Source of the DNA: Anaeromyxobacter sp.
GTDB lineage: Bacteria > Myxococcota > Myxococcia > Myxococcales > Anaeromyxobacteraceae
NCBI GenBank assembly: GCA_016718565.1
Contig: JADKCZ010000003.1
Location: 434,001 to 498,000 of the forward strand
DNA length: 64,000 nt
Reading direction: 5' to 3'
The position numbers and the translations under genes are program-made. Shown here in pieces: positions 47,557 through 58,273 of the stretch. A model generated the notes under the pieces. It did no database searches. It saw only the letters and a program-made list of their open reading frames with translations, and was not told the DNA's origin. Position 1 is the stretch's first letter. Each line of letters begins with the position of its first letter.

Positions 47557-48108
47557 TCACGGCCGCCCGATCACCATGGCTCCGTCCAGCGTCTGGCGCC
47601 CGACGTCCAGGTAGAAGTGGCCGTCGGCGATGGTCAGGCCCACCTTCTGGCGCCGCTCCTCCAGCTTGGCGAGCTCGCGGACCAGCTCGTCGGGCAGCGC
47701 GGCCAGCTCGGCCTTGGCCACCCGCTCCGGCCGGCCGGTGCGGGCCTCGGCCAGGAAGGACTCCAGCCGCCGCACCGAGTCGAAGAGCACCGCCACCCGC
47801 GCCCCGCCGCCGCGGGCGCAGTCCTTCTCGATGCGCGCCACCTCGGGCCGGCCCACCCGGCACAGCAGGGTGCGGGTGCTGCCGTCCGGGCCGAGCGCCA
47901 GCAGGTCCGGCTCGTCGGGATCGCAGATGCCGGGGCCGAAGGTGATGGTCTCCTCCCACTGCCAGCAGAACGCCAGCAGCCGGAGCCAGAGCCGCTCGGC
48001 GGTCTCCGAGGGGTGGCGCGCCGCCTTGATGGCCAGGTCGCGATCGACGCCGCGGTCGACGTGCGACAGGTGGACGTCGAAGTGGTGCAGGGTGGAGGGG
48101 AGCGCCAT
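47557..48108 (-). CDS. yaeQ: YaeQ family protein
   Basis: 183 residues from ATG 48108, the same length as E. coli YaeQ (181). Conserved segments: FDVHLSHVDRGVDRDLAIKAARHPSETAERLWLRLLAFC, DEPDLLALGPDGSTRTLLCRVGRPEVARIEKDCARG, and C-terminal LTIADGHFYLDVG. The fold is PD-(D/E)XK nuclease-like; biochemical role in bacteria is unclear. Divergent from an outer membrane protein gene. Confidence 0.9.
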   Translation of the reverse strand: MALPSTLHHFDVHLSHVDRGVDRDLAIKAARHPSETAERLWLRLLAFCWQWEETITFGPGICDPDEPDLLALGPDGSTRTLLCRVGRPEVARIEKDCARGGGARVAVLFDSVRRLESFLAEARTGRPERVAKAELAALPDELVRELAKLEERRQKVGLTIADGHFYLDVGRQTLDGAMVIGRP

Positions 48109-48239
48109 GTGGCCGTCTATCGCCCATGTGCGCCTCTTTGGCCAGCCCGTCCCACCGCGGAGGGCTATCGGCCCACGCGGGCTTCGCCGTAGCATCGGCG
48201 GCTCGAGGCGCCGGACCGCCGCCGCCCGGGGAGGTATCG

Positions 48240-49004
48240 ATGAGGACGCTCCTGCTCCTGCTGGCCCTCGCGCCGACGCTGGCGCTGTCGCAGGCGGTCC
48301 AGCCCACCGCGCCGCCCGGGGCCTTCGCCCGCTCGGTCGAGGCCCAGCCCGAGGGCGGCCTGCTGGCCCCCCCGGCCGAGGCCGCCCCGAGCGGTGACCG
48401 CGACCTCGTGGTCCCGGCGCCGCCCGGGCCGCCGCCCAGCGCCACCGAGGTCGCGGCCGCCACCTTGCCCGTCCCGCCGGCGCCGCCCGCCGCCGAGGCG
48501 CCCTACCCGCAGTGGGGCTTCGACGTGGGGGTGGGCGTGCCGCAAGGCGCGCAGGTGTCGGTGCTCTACCGCCCCCTGCCCTGGGTGCGGCTCGGCCTGG
48601 GCCCGTCGTGGGACTACGCCGGCTGGGGCGTGCACGGCGGCGCCACCCTGACGCCCCTGCGCTGGGCGGTCTCGCCGACCCTGGGCGTGGAGGCCGGGCG
48701 CTTCTTCCGGCTCGACGTGACCAGGTTCGCCTCCGGGGTCTCCGCCGAGACCAGTCCGCTCCTCGAGCGGATCCAGGTCCAGTACCTGGCGGCGCTGCTG
48801 GGGCTGGAGTTCGGGTCGCAGCGCGGCTTCGCCTTCGCCCTGCGCCTCGGCCTCACCTGGATCGAGGCCGACTCCGACGGCACCGGGTCCTTCACCGGGA
48901 CCGGCGGCACCAACGGCTCCAACAGCGCCGAGGTGACGGTCACCGACCCCACCTTCCGCGTCGCGGCCCCCACCCTCCAGCTGGCCTTCCAGTACTTCTT
49001 CTAG
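48240..49004 (+). CDS. Probable outer membrane beta-barrel protein
   Basis: 254 residues from ATG 48240 with a GGGGAGG site. A signal peptide (LLLLLALAPTLALSQA) is followed by a Pro/Ala-rich linker to about residue 90. Then alternating strands (FDVGVGVPQGAQVSVLYRPLPWVRLGLGPSWDYAGWGVHGG) and the final LQLAFQYFF, a classic C-terminal barrel signature with terminal Phe recognised by BamA. Followed 11 bases later by a lipoprotein, probably as one operon. Confidence 0.8.
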   Translation: MRTLLLLLALAPTLALSQAVQPTAPPGAFARSVEAQPEGGLLAPPAEAAPSGDRDLVVPAPPGPPPSATEVAAATLPVPPAPPAAEAPYPQWGFDVGVGVPQGAQVSVLYRPLPWVRLGLGPSWDYAGWGVHGGATLTPLRWAVSPTLGVEAGRFFRLDVTRFASGVSAETSPLLERIQVQYLAALLGLEFGSQRGFAFALRLGLTWIEADSDGTGSFTGTGGTNGSNSAEVTVTDPTFRVAAPTLQLAFQYFF

Positions 49005-49015
49005 GAGCGACCGCC

Positions 49016-49609
49016 ATGAGACGACTCGCGCTCGCCGCCCTGCTGCTCGCCACCGCCTGCGGGAAGCCGCTGTTCTACGCCGAGGTGGAGATCCCGCACG
49101 CCTCGGTGAAGGTGCCGCAGCAGGAGTTCCCGTCCACCCAGAACCCCAACCCCGTCGACCTGTGCCCCGACGGCGCCTCGGTCCCCGGCAACACCTGCCT
49201 GCAGAAGCTCATCGAGTACGACCTGGGCGACGACTTCCGCGACCTCACCAAGGACGCCACCAGCCTGGACCTGCGGCTCACCGAGCTGGCCATCGAGCTC
49301 TTGACCACCTCGGCGCTGGCCGACTTCTCCTCGGTGGAGCGGGTGCGGGTGACGGTGCAGGGCTTCGACCAGTCCCAGCCGCCGGTGGAGCTGGCCGCCT
49401 ACACCCGGGTGCCGGGGGCGCCGCCGGCCACCCGCATCGCCGTGTCGGCCCGCGCCAACGTGGACATCGGCGCCTACCTGGAGGGCGGCATCGTCCGCGT
49501 CAACACCCTCATCGAGTACGACCGGGACATCCCGGCCTTCACGGCCGACGTGACCGGCCTGTTCTACCTGCGGGTGGTCATCGACTGGTGGGCGGCCAGC
49601 GGCCTGTAG
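49016..49609 (+). CDS. Lipoprotein of unknown function
   Basis: 197 residues from ATG 49016. Lipobox LATAC (Cys about 15). The mature protein is mixed alpha/beta, with phrases LIEYDLGDDFRDLTKDATSLDLRLTELAIELLTTS and a hydrophobic strand-rich end. Two cysteines near CPDGASVPGNTC may form a disulfide. Downstream partner of the barrel protein; function not recognised. Confidence 0.75.
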   Translation: MRRLALAALLLATACGKPLFYAEVEIPHASVKVPQQEFPSTQNPNPVDLCPDGASVPGNTCLQKLIEYDLGDDFRDLTKDATSLDLRLTELAIELLTTSALADFSSVERVRVTVQGFDQSQPPVELAAYTRVPGAPPATRIAVSARANVDIGAYLEGGIVRVNTLIEYDRDIPAFTADVTGLFYLRVVIDWWAASGL

Positions 49610-49666
49610 GCGGCGGGGGGGGCGGCGCCGCGGCGGGGTCCCCGCGGGGCCGACCGGGCGGTCGTC

Positions 49667-51478
49667 TCAGCCGCCCCGCACCAGCCGCAGCAGGTCGGCG
49701 CCGTAGGCCTCGAGCTTCTTCGGGCCGATGCCCTTCACCTCGGCCAGCTGGTCCTCGCTGCGCGGCTTCCGGGCCGCCACCTCGGCCAGGGTGGCGTCGG
49801 GGAAGACCACGTAGGCCGGCACCCCGCGGGCGCGGGCCTCGGCGGCGCGCCAGGCGCGCAGCGCCTCGAAGAGCTCCAGGTCGAGCGCCGCCCCGTCGGC
49901 CCCGTCGTCGGCGCCCGGGGCGGCCAGCCCCCGCCCACCGCTGCGGCCCGGGGCCGCGCCGGGCCGCTCGCCCCGCCCGGCCCCCCGGGACGACCGCCGG
50001 CCCCGCCCGGCCGCGGGCAGCCCGGCCAGCGGGTCGGCGCCGGTGCAGGCGTCGCAGGCGTCGCCGCACGGGTCGACCTGCTCGCCGAACCAGCCCACCA
50101 GCCGCTCGTGGCGGCAGCCGCCCTCGTCGGCGAAGCGGAACATGGCGCGCGCCTGCCGCTTCTGCGCCGCCGCCACCTCCTCGTCGTCGCCGGCCATGCG
50201 ATCCCAGGCCACCACGTCGCCCCAGGAGTAGAAGAGCACGCAGTCGGAGTCCTCCCCGTCGCGCCCGGCCCGCCCGATCTCCTGGTAGTAGGCCTCCAGC
50301 GAGCGCGGCAGGTCCTGGTGCAGCACGAAGCGGATGTCCGGCTTGTCGATGCCCATGCCGAAGGCCACGGTGGCCACCACCACGTCGAGCGTCCCGAGCC
50401 GGAAGGCGTCCTGCACCCGGGCCCGCTCCTCCGGCTCGAGCCCGGCGTGGTAGGCCTCGGCCTTGACGCCGTGGTCGGCCAGGAACTCCGCCGTGCCCTC
50501 CACCGTCTTGCGCCCCAGCGCGTAGACGATGCCGCACTCGCCGCGGCGGGCCCGCACCAGGCGCAGGATGGCCTCCCGCGCGGTGGGGCCGTCGCCGCCC
50601 TTCTTGACGGCGTGCAGCTTCAGGTTGGTGCGCAGGAAGGAGCCCAGCACCATGAGCGGATCGGCCATGCCGAGCTGGGCGGCGATGTCCTTGGTCACCG
50701 CCGCGGTGGCGGTGGCGGTGAGCGCCAGCACCGGCGCCCCGAAGCGGTCCTTCAGCCCCTGCAGGTTGCGGTAGGCGGGGCGGAAGTCGTGGCCCCACTG
50801 GCTGATGCAGTGGGCCTCGTCCACCGCGATGAGGGAGAGCCCCACCCCGTCGAGCGCCCCGCCCACCGAGGCCTCCAGCCCCTCGGGCGCGGCGTAGAGC
50901 AGCTCCACCTCGCCGCGCCGCAGCCTGGCCACCCGGTCGCGCCGCTCCTCGGGCGAGAGGGTGGAGTTGAGGAAGGTGGCGCGCAGGCCGGCCCGCCCCA
51001 TGGCGTCCACCTGGTCCTTCATGAGGGCGATGAGCGGCGAGACCACCAGGGTGGTGCCGCCCAGCAGGCGGGCCGGCAGCTGGTAGGTGAGCGACTTGCC
51101 GGCGCCGGTGGGCATGACGCCGACGCAGTCGCGGCCGGCCAGGGCGGCCTCCACGATGGCCTCCTGCCCGGGGCGGAAGCCGGGGTGGCCGAAGACCTCG
51201 GCCAGGACCCGGCGGGCGTCGGCCAGGGTGGCGCCGGTGGGCCGCGGCGGCGCCGCGCGCGGCCGGGGCGGCGGCGCCTGCAGCGCCTGCGAGAGCTGGC
51301 GCAGCCGGTCCACCGTGTCGGGGTCGAAGAGGGCGGGCTCGGCGCGGTAGCGGTCGCGCAGCCGGGCCAGCCGACCGGCCGCCTCGGCGCGCCCCTCGCC
51401 GCCGGGCGCCGAGAGGGCCCGCGCGATGGCCAGCACCTCCGCCTCGATCACCGCCGCCTCCCCTGCGCCCCGGTCCAT
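49667..51478 (-). CDS. recQ: ATP-dependent DNA helicase RecQ
   Basis: 603 residues from ATG 51478 (a GTG at 51490 is possible). RecQ motifs: FGHPGFRPGQEAIV (motif 0), MPTGAGKSLTYQLP (I), VDEAHCISQWGHDFRPAY (II), ALTATAT (III), HAGLEPEERARVQDAF (IV), GMGIDKPDIRFVLHQDLP (V), YYQEIGRAGRDG (VI). Zinc cysteines: CRHERLVGWFGE and CGDACDAC. C-terminal HRDC-like domain (LFEALRAWRAAEARARGVPAYVVF). An N-terminal extension of about 75 residues precedes the core. A hexanucleotide tract lies directly upstream. Confidence 0.94.
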   Translation of the reverse strand: MDRGAGEAAVIEAEVLAIARALSAPGGEGRAEAAGRLARLRDRYRAEPALFDPDTVDRLRQLSQALQAPPPRPRAAPPRPTGATLADARRVLAEVFGHPGFRPGQEAIVEAALAGRDCVGVMPTGAGKSLTYQLPARLLGGTTLVVSPLIALMKDQVDAMGRAGLRATFLNSTLSPEERRDRVARLRRGEVELLYAAPEGLEASVGGALDGVGLSLIAVDEAHCISQWGHDFRPAYRNLQGLKDRFGAPVLALTATATAAVTKDIAAQLGMADPLMVLGSFLRTNLKLHAVKKGGDGPTAREAILRLVRARRGECGIVYALGRKTVEGTAEFLADHGVKAEAYHAGLEPEERARVQDAFRLGTLDVVVATVAFGMGIDKPDIRFVLHQDLPRSLEAYYQEIGRAGRDGEDSDCVLFYSWGDVVAWDRMAGDDEEVAAAQKRQARAMFRFADEGGCRHERLVGWFGEQVDPCGDACDACTGADPLAGLPAAGRGRRSSRGAGRGERPGAAPGRSGGRGLAAPGADDGADGAALDLELFEALRAWRAAEARARGVPAYVVFPDATLAEVAARKPRSEDQLAEVKGIGPKKLEAYGADLLRLVRGG

Positions 51479-51504
51479 GACGCGGCGCACTCTATACCGG
51501 CCCC

Positions 51505-51670
51505 CCGACCCGCCGACCCCGACCCGCGACCTCGACCCGCGACCCCGACCCCGACCGCGACCCCGACCCCGACCGCGACCCCGACCGCGACCCCGACCGC
51601 GACCCCGACCCCGACCGCGACCCCGACCGCGACCGCGACCGCGCCCCCCCGACCCCGACCGAGGCCCCGA
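51505..51670. repeat. GACCCC/GACCGC hexanucleotide microsatellite (intergenic)
   Basis: More than 20 tandem copies of GACCCC with GACCGC variants, in the 250 bases between recQ and the OB-fold lipoprotein gene. It lies just before the recQ start codon, so copy number could affect recQ expression. Compare the coding tracts at 32504-32670 and 60332-60494. Confidence 0.85.
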
Positions 51671-51728
51671 AGACGCAGCGGGCGCCGACCCGAAGGCCAG
51701 CGCCCGCCGAGACGTCCGGTCTCCAGGC

Positions 51729-52520
51729 CTACTTGGAGATCTTGGCGTCCTCGACGATGACCGGGTAGGCGTAGCCGGCGCCGAAGTCCTTGTCGGTGCG
51801 GACGGCGCCCTTGACGATCACCACGTCGCCGACCTTGGCCACGTCCTGGCTGGTGATGGTCAGGTCGTTGTCCTTGTCGGCCTTGCCCGAGCCGTCGCGC
51901 AGGTGGAGCCAGTTCTTGCCCATGATGCCGGCGTTGTACTTGACCACCTTGCCGCGGATGGTGACCGGCTTGTCCTTGAGCTGGGCCTTCTGGGCGTAGA
52001 CCTCGGCCACGGTGCGGGCGTCGGCGCCGCTGGCCTTGTCGACCTTGACGTCGCCCACGTCGGCCGGGCCCTTGGCCACGTTGGCGTGCTGCGCCGCCAT
52101 GCCGGCGGGGGAGGTGTCGGCGCCGCCCATGGCGGGGGCGGCCGCCGTCGGGGCCGGCGCCGCGGCGCCCTCGAGGGTCCCGAAGTAGACCACGTCGAAC
52201 TTGCGGTTCAGGGTCTTCGACTCGAAGCCCTGCATGGGCATGGCGCCCACCACGGAGGCCTCGGCCCCCTTGGCCAGCTTGGTCTCGGGGACCGCCGTCC
52301 ACTGCTCTTCCTTGCCGGTGGCGATCTTCAGGTAGGTGTAGGGCGGGGCGTCGAGGCGCTCCAGGACCTTGCCCTTGATGCTCACGCCCTGGGGCGCGGC
52401 GGGGGCAGCCGCCTCGGCGGCGGCCGGCGGGGGGGCGACCGGCGCGGCGGCAGGGGCCTCGGACTTCTTGCAGCCGGCCACGGCGGCGGCGACGAGCAGG
52501 ACGGCAGACAGACGACGCAT
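51729..52520 (-). CDS. Lipoprotein with two OB-fold-like domains
   Basis: 263 residues. Lipobox AVAGC (Cys about 17), then a Pro/Ala-rich linker to about 44. Two OB-like segments: GVSIKGKVLERLDAPPYTYLKIATGKEEQWTAVPETKLAKGAEASVVGAM and, near the end, KPVTIRGKVVKYNAGIMGKNWLHLRDGSGKADKDNDLTITSQDVAKVGDVVIVKGAV. The latter is the OB-fold type found in exported binding proteins (NirD/YdeI-like). Its ligand is not known. Confidence 0.78.
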   Translation of the reverse strand: MRRLSAVLLVAAAVAGCKKSEAPAAAPVAPPPAAAEAAAPAAPQGVSIKGKVLERLDAPPYTYLKIATGKEEQWTAVPETKLAKGAEASVVGAMPMQGFESKTLNRKFDVVYFGTLEGAAAPAPTAAAPAMGGADTSPAGMAAQHANVAKGPADVGDVKVDKASGADARTVAEVYAQKAQLKDKPVTIRGKVVKYNAGIMGKNWLHLRDGSGKADKDNDLTITSQDVAKVGDVVIVKGAVRTDKDFGAGYAYPVIVEDAKISK

Positions 52521-52661
52521 CGGTGAGACCTCCAGATTCGCGTGGGATCGCGAGGGGTGGGGACCCTTACGGGGGACGGGGGTGCGTAGCTTAAACCAAC
52601 CACACGGGGTTTTGGATCCCGGCCCGGGCTCTTTTTTTCGCGGTACCGCCGTCTACCACCT

Positions 52662-53419
52662 TCACCCCCGCAGGCGCCAGCCCGAGCGGAGCAGCAGGTA
52701 GGTGCCGCCCAGGGCCGCCGTGGCCAGCCCCACCACCAGCGCGGCGCCGACGCTCGGCGGGGCGTCGGAGATGCCCAGCATGGCGAAGCGGACGGCGTCC
52801 ACCATGTAGAAGACCGGGTTGGCCCGCGTGAAGGGGACCAGCGCCGGCGGGAGCGCCCGCGCCGAGTAGAAGACCCCGCCCAGGAAGGTGAGCGGCAGCA
52901 GGAAGAAGGTGGGGAAGAAGTTCACCTGCTCGAACGAGCTGGCCCAGATGGCCGAGGCCACCCCCATGGCCGCGAAGACCACCGCCACCGCCACCACCAT
53001 GGCCAGCGAGAGCAGCGGGTGGGCCACCTCGAAGCCGGTGAAGAGGCCGGCCACCAGGAAGGTGATGCCGCCCACCAGCAGGCCGCGCACCACCGCCGCC
53101 ACCACGAAGCCGGCCAGGATCTCCCAGTAGGCCAGCGGCGAGATCAGCAGGTCCACGATGGTGCCCTGCAGCTTCATGACGAACAGCGACGAGGCGCTGT
53201 TGAGGTAGGCGTTCTGCACCACCCCCATGACCACCAGCCCGGGCACGATGAAGCGGGCGTAGGGCACGCCGTCCACCGGCGGGAGCTGGTGCCCGATGGA
53301 CCAGCCGAAGACCACGAAGTAGAGGGTGGTGGTCACCAGCGGCGAGGCCAGGGTCTGCCCGGGCACGCGCAGGAAGCGGCGCACCTCCTTGGACAGCAAG
53401 GTCCACAGGCCGAGCGAGA

Positions 53420-53423
<4 letters not shown>
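52662..53423 (-). CDS. ABC-2-type transporter permease
   Basis: 253 residues from GTG 53423 with six hydrophobic helices and the ABC-2 core: LASPLVTTTLYFVVFG, YARFIVPGLVVMGVVQNAYLN, KLQGTIVDLLISPLAYWEILAGFV, NPVFYMVDAVRFAMLG. Related to NodJ-, CcmB- and polysaccharide-type exporters. Overlaps its ATPase gene by 4 bases (GTGA), so one two-gene export unit; the substrate is unknown. Confidence 0.88.
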
Positions 53424-54163
<740 letters not shown>

Positions 54164-54207
54164 GGGGCGGGACTCTAGCCGAGCCCGGCCCCGGCCGCAC
54201 CGGCCCC

Positions 54208-55347
54208 TCAGGCCAGCTGGGTGCGGAAGCGCGAGGCCGCCACGCCCAGGATGCCCAGGCCCATGACCGCCAGGCAGGCCAGCTGGAACCAGACGTCGCC
54301 GAACCCGGCCCCGCGCAGCAGCACCATCCGCATCACCTCGGCGAAGTGGCGCACCGGGTTGAGGAAGGTGAGGAACTGCAGCCAGGCCGGCATGGCGGCG
54401 ATGGGGGTCATCACCCCGGAGAGCAGGATGGCCGGCATCATGAAGAGGAACCCGCCCAGGAAGGCCTGCTGCTGCGTCTGCGACACGGTGGAGATGAAGA
54501 GGCCGATGCCCAGGGTGGAGACCAGGTAGACCAGCGTGACCGCGCCCACCACCAGCAGGCTGCCGCGGATGGGCACGCCGAACACCCAGGTGCCCACCCC
54601 CACCAGCAGGAGCACGTCGAAGCAGCCCACCACCAGGTAGGGCAGGAGCTTCCCCACCAGCAGCCAGAGCGGCCGGATGGGGGTGACCATCACCTGCTCC
54701 AGCGTCCCCATCTCGCGCTCGCGGGCCAGCCCCATGGCGGTCACCAGGGTGGTGACGATGACCAGCAGCGTGCCGGCGATGCCGGGCACGATGTAGGGGG
54801 CGGTCTTGAGCCGCGGGTTGAAGAGCACCTGCGGCCGCAGCACCAGCTGGGCCGGCGGCGGCCGCCCCAGCCCCTCCAGCCGCTGCCGCGCCAGCCGCTG
54901 CCCCAGGTCGCCGAAGTAGCGCGAGGCGGCGGCCCCGGCCACCGCGGCGCGGTTGGGATCGGTGCCGTCCAGCACCACCTGCACCTCGGCCGGGCGCCCG
55001 GCCGCCAGGTCGGCCGCCAGCCGCTCCGGCAGGACCAGCACGGCGGCGGCCCGGCCTTCGTCCAGGTCGGCCTCGGCCTCGGCCACCGCGGTGCGCTGGC
55101 CCACCCGGCGCAGGGTGCCGTCGGCCAGCAGGCGGCGGGCGTGGTCGCGGCTCACGTCGCTGCGGTCGTGGTCCACCACCACCGCCGGCACGCGGTCCAC
55201 GTCGAAGTCCACCGCGAAGCCGAAGACCACCGTCTGGATGAGCGGCGCCACCACCAGCAGGAACATGACGCGCCGGTCGCGCACCGTCTGCCGCACCTCC
55301 TTGCGGAAGACGGCCCCGAGCTGCCGGCGGGCGCTGGCCAGGCTCAC
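54208..55347 (-). CDS. ABC-2 permease, YbhR-like
   Basis: 379 residues from GTG 55347. One N-terminal helix, a large periplasmic loop (DVDRVPAVVVDHDRSDVSRDHARRLLADG ... VLFNPRLKTAPYIVPG) and five C-terminal helices, the ABC-2 multidrug layout of YbhR/YbhS. Ends the second export operon. Overlaps the preceding permease by 4 bases. Confidence 0.88.
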   Translation of the reverse strand: MSLASARRQLGAVFRKEVRQTVRDRRVMFLLVVAPLIQTVVFGFAVDFDVDRVPAVVVDHDRSDVSRDHARRLLADGTLRRVGQRTAVAEAEADLDEGRAAAVLVLPERLAADLAAGRPAEVQVVLDGTDPNRAAVAGAAASRYFGDLGQRLARQRLEGLGRPPPAQLVLRPQVLFNPRLKTAPYIVPGIAGTLLVIVTTLVTAMGLAREREMGTLEQVMVTPIRPLWLLVGKLLPYLVVGCFDVLLLVGVGTWVFGVPIRGSLLVVGAVTLVYLVSTLGIGLFISTVSQTQQQAFLGGFLFMMPAILLSGVMTPIAAMPAWLQFLTFLNPVRHFAEVMRMVLLRGAGFGDVWFQLACLAVMGLGILGVAASRFRTQLA

Positions 55348-56480
55348 GCCACCCTCCGCTTGAAGCGGGCGGTGGCCAGCCCCACGATGGCGACGGCGAA
55401 GACGGCCAGCGCCAGCAGGTCCGGCCAGAGCTCGGCCAGCCCGTTGCCCTTGAGCAGGATGCCGCGCAGCGCGTGGACCAGGTAGCGGGCCGGGATGAGG
55501 CGCGACACCGTCTGCAGCGGCAGGGGCATGTTCTCGATGGGGAAGATCATCCCGGAGAGGATGATGGAGGGCAGCATGGCCGAGAGGGTGCCGGCCTGGG
55601 TGGCCACCAGCTGGTTCTTGGCCAGCACCGAGATGAGCAGCCCCTGGCCCAGCATCCCCACCAGGAAGAGCAGGCCGGTCAGGAAGAGCAGCGGCAGCGA
55701 GCCGCGCATGGGCAGGTCGAAGGCCACCGCCCCGAAGGCCACCACCAGCTGCAGCTCCAGCATGCCGAGCGCCAGGTAGGGCAGCAGCTTGCCGAGCACG
55801 ATCTCCAGGCGGCCCACCGGCGAGGCGAAGAGCTGCTCCATCGAGCCGCGCTCCCACTCGCCGGCGATGGCCAGCGCCGTCAGCATCACCGCCGTGATGG
55901 CCAGCAGGAAGGCCGAGATGCCCGGCACCAGGTAGTAGGCGGAGCGGCCGGCCGGGTTGTAGCGGGTCCAGAGCTTCACCTGCACCGGCGGCTCGAGCCG
56001 GGCCGCCTCGGGGCCGGCCAGGCGCCGGCCCTCGGCGCGCACCACCGCCTCGGCCTTGGCGATGAGCTGGGTGGCCACCATGGCGTCGGCGCCGTCCACC
56101 AAGAGCTGCACCACCGCCTCCTCGCCGCGCGACAGGGCCTCGCCGAAGCCGGCCGGCACCACCAGCGCCGCCACGGCGTCGCCGCGCCGGAAGAGCGCCT
56201 CGGCCTGCTCCGGCCCCCGGCGCGTCACCAGCTCGAACTCGCCGGAGCCCTGGAAGGCGCGCACCAGCGCCCGCGACGCCGCGCCCTGGTCCTGGTCGGA
56301 GACCATCAGCCGCAGGTGGTCCACGTCGGTGGAGACGCCGTAGCCGAAGAGCACCAGCATGACCAGCGGCATGGCCAGGGCCAGCGCCAGGGTGCGCGGG
56401 TCGCGGCGGACGTGGATGGTCTCCTTGGCCGCCATGGCCCCGACGCGGATGAGCGAGCGGCGCAGCGCCTCGAGGGTCAC
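55344..56480 (-). CDS. ABC-2 permease, YbhS-like
   Basis: 378 residues from GTG 56480: helix after RRDPRTL, periplasmic loop with VSDQDQGAASRALVRAFQGSGEFELV and WTRYNPAGRSAYYLVPGISAFLLAITAVMLTALAIAGEWERGSMEQLFASPV, then four helices. Paralogue of the following permease; the two should form a heterodimer. Confidence 0.88.
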   Translation of the reverse strand: MTLEALRRSLIRVGAMAAKETIHVRRDPRTLALALAMPLVMLVLFGYGVSTDVDHLRLMVSDQDQGAASRALVRAFQGSGEFELVTRRGPEQAEALFRRGDAVAALVVPAGFGEALSRGEEAVVQLLVDGADAMVATQLIAKAEAVVRAEGRRLAGPEAARLEPPVQVKLWTRYNPAGRSAYYLVPGISAFLLAITAVMLTALAIAGEWERGSMEQLFASPVGRLEIVLGKLLPYLALGMLELQLVVAFGAVAFDLPMRGSLPLLFLTGLLFLVGMLGQGLLISVLAKNQLVATQAGTLSAMLPSIILSGMIFPIENMPLPLQTVSRLIPARYLVHALRGILLKGNGLAELWPDLLALAVFAVAIVGLATARFKRRVA

Positions 56481-57459
56481 GGCGCGCCCCCCGCCGGCGC
56501 GGCGGCCGCGCCGCCCCGGTCCACCACGGCCAGGAAGACGTCCTCCAGGGAGGGCGCGGCCTCCTCCACCTCGGGCGCCTCGGCCCCGGCGGCCGCCAGC
56601 ACCCGGGTCACCGCGGCGGCGTCCAGCCGGGCCGGGTCCACCCGCACGTGCAGGGCCGCGCCGAAGGGGGCCACCGCCTGGACGCCGGGCGTGCCGCGCA
56701 GCGCCGCGGCGGCCCGCGCCAGCCCCCGGCCGCGCGCCACCAGCACCCGGTCCGGCACCCAGGTGCGCTTCAGGCCGGCCGGCGTGTCGAGCGCCACCAG
56801 CCGCCCGTCCACCATCAGCCCGATGCGGCGGCAGTACTCGGCCTCGTCGAGGTAGTGGGTGGTGACGAAGACGGTGGTGCCCTCGGCCGCCAGCTCGCGG
56901 ATGAGCTTCCAGAAGGTGCGGCGGGCCACCGGATCGACGCCGGCGGTGGGCTCGTCCAGGAACACCAGGCGCGGCCGGTGGACGAGCGAGGAGGCCAGCG
57001 CCAGCCGCTGGCGCAGGCCGCCCGGCAGGTCGCCGGTGGTGGCGTCGCCCTGCCCGCGGAGGTCGACCCGCTCCAGCAGCTCGTCCGCCCGGCGGCGCAG
57101 CGCCGCGCCCTCCAGCCCGTAGGCGGCGCCGAAGAAGAGCAGGTTCTCCATGACCGGCAGGTCGAGGTAGAGCGAGAACTTCTGGCTCATGTAGCCGATG
57201 GCGGCCTTGACCCGGTCGGGAGAGGTGGCGATGTCGTGGCCCGCCACGGTGGCCCGGCCGCCGCTGGGCGCCAGCAGGCCGATGAGCATGCGGATGGTGG
57301 TGGACTTGCCGGCCCCGTTGGCGCCCAGGTACCCGAAGATCTCGCCCTGCTCCACCTCGAAGGAGACCCGGTCCACCGCCGTGAAGGCGCCGAAGCGGCG
57401 GGACAGGTCGTGCACCGAGATGGCCGGCGGCGCGGCGCCGCCCTGGGCCGGGGCGGCGC

Positions 57460-57463
<4 letters not shown>
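56477..57463 (-). CDS. ABC export ATPase (second ATPase of the YbhGFSR-like unit)
   Basis: 328 residues from GTG 57463: Walker A GANGAGKST, signature DLPGGLRQRLALASSL (Pro-Gly in place of Ser-Gly), Walker B LVFLDEPTAGVD, switch VTTHYLDEAEYC. C-terminal 80 residues form the DUF4162-like tail common to YbhF halves. Partner of the next ATPase; E. coli YbhF joins two such domains in one chain, here they are separate. Confidence 0.92.
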
Positions 57464-58272
<809 letters not shown>

Positions 58273-58273
58273 G

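Noticed and set aside
51505..51670. Small coding frames over the hexanucleotide tract next to recQ
   Set aside because: The hexamer is open in all six frames by composition; no start site or conservation supports a protein here.
52620..52650. Rho-independent terminator at the T7 run before the ABC exporter end
   Set aside because: The T run is on the plus strand where no gene ends, and the GC-rich stretch next to it cannot form a proper loop.
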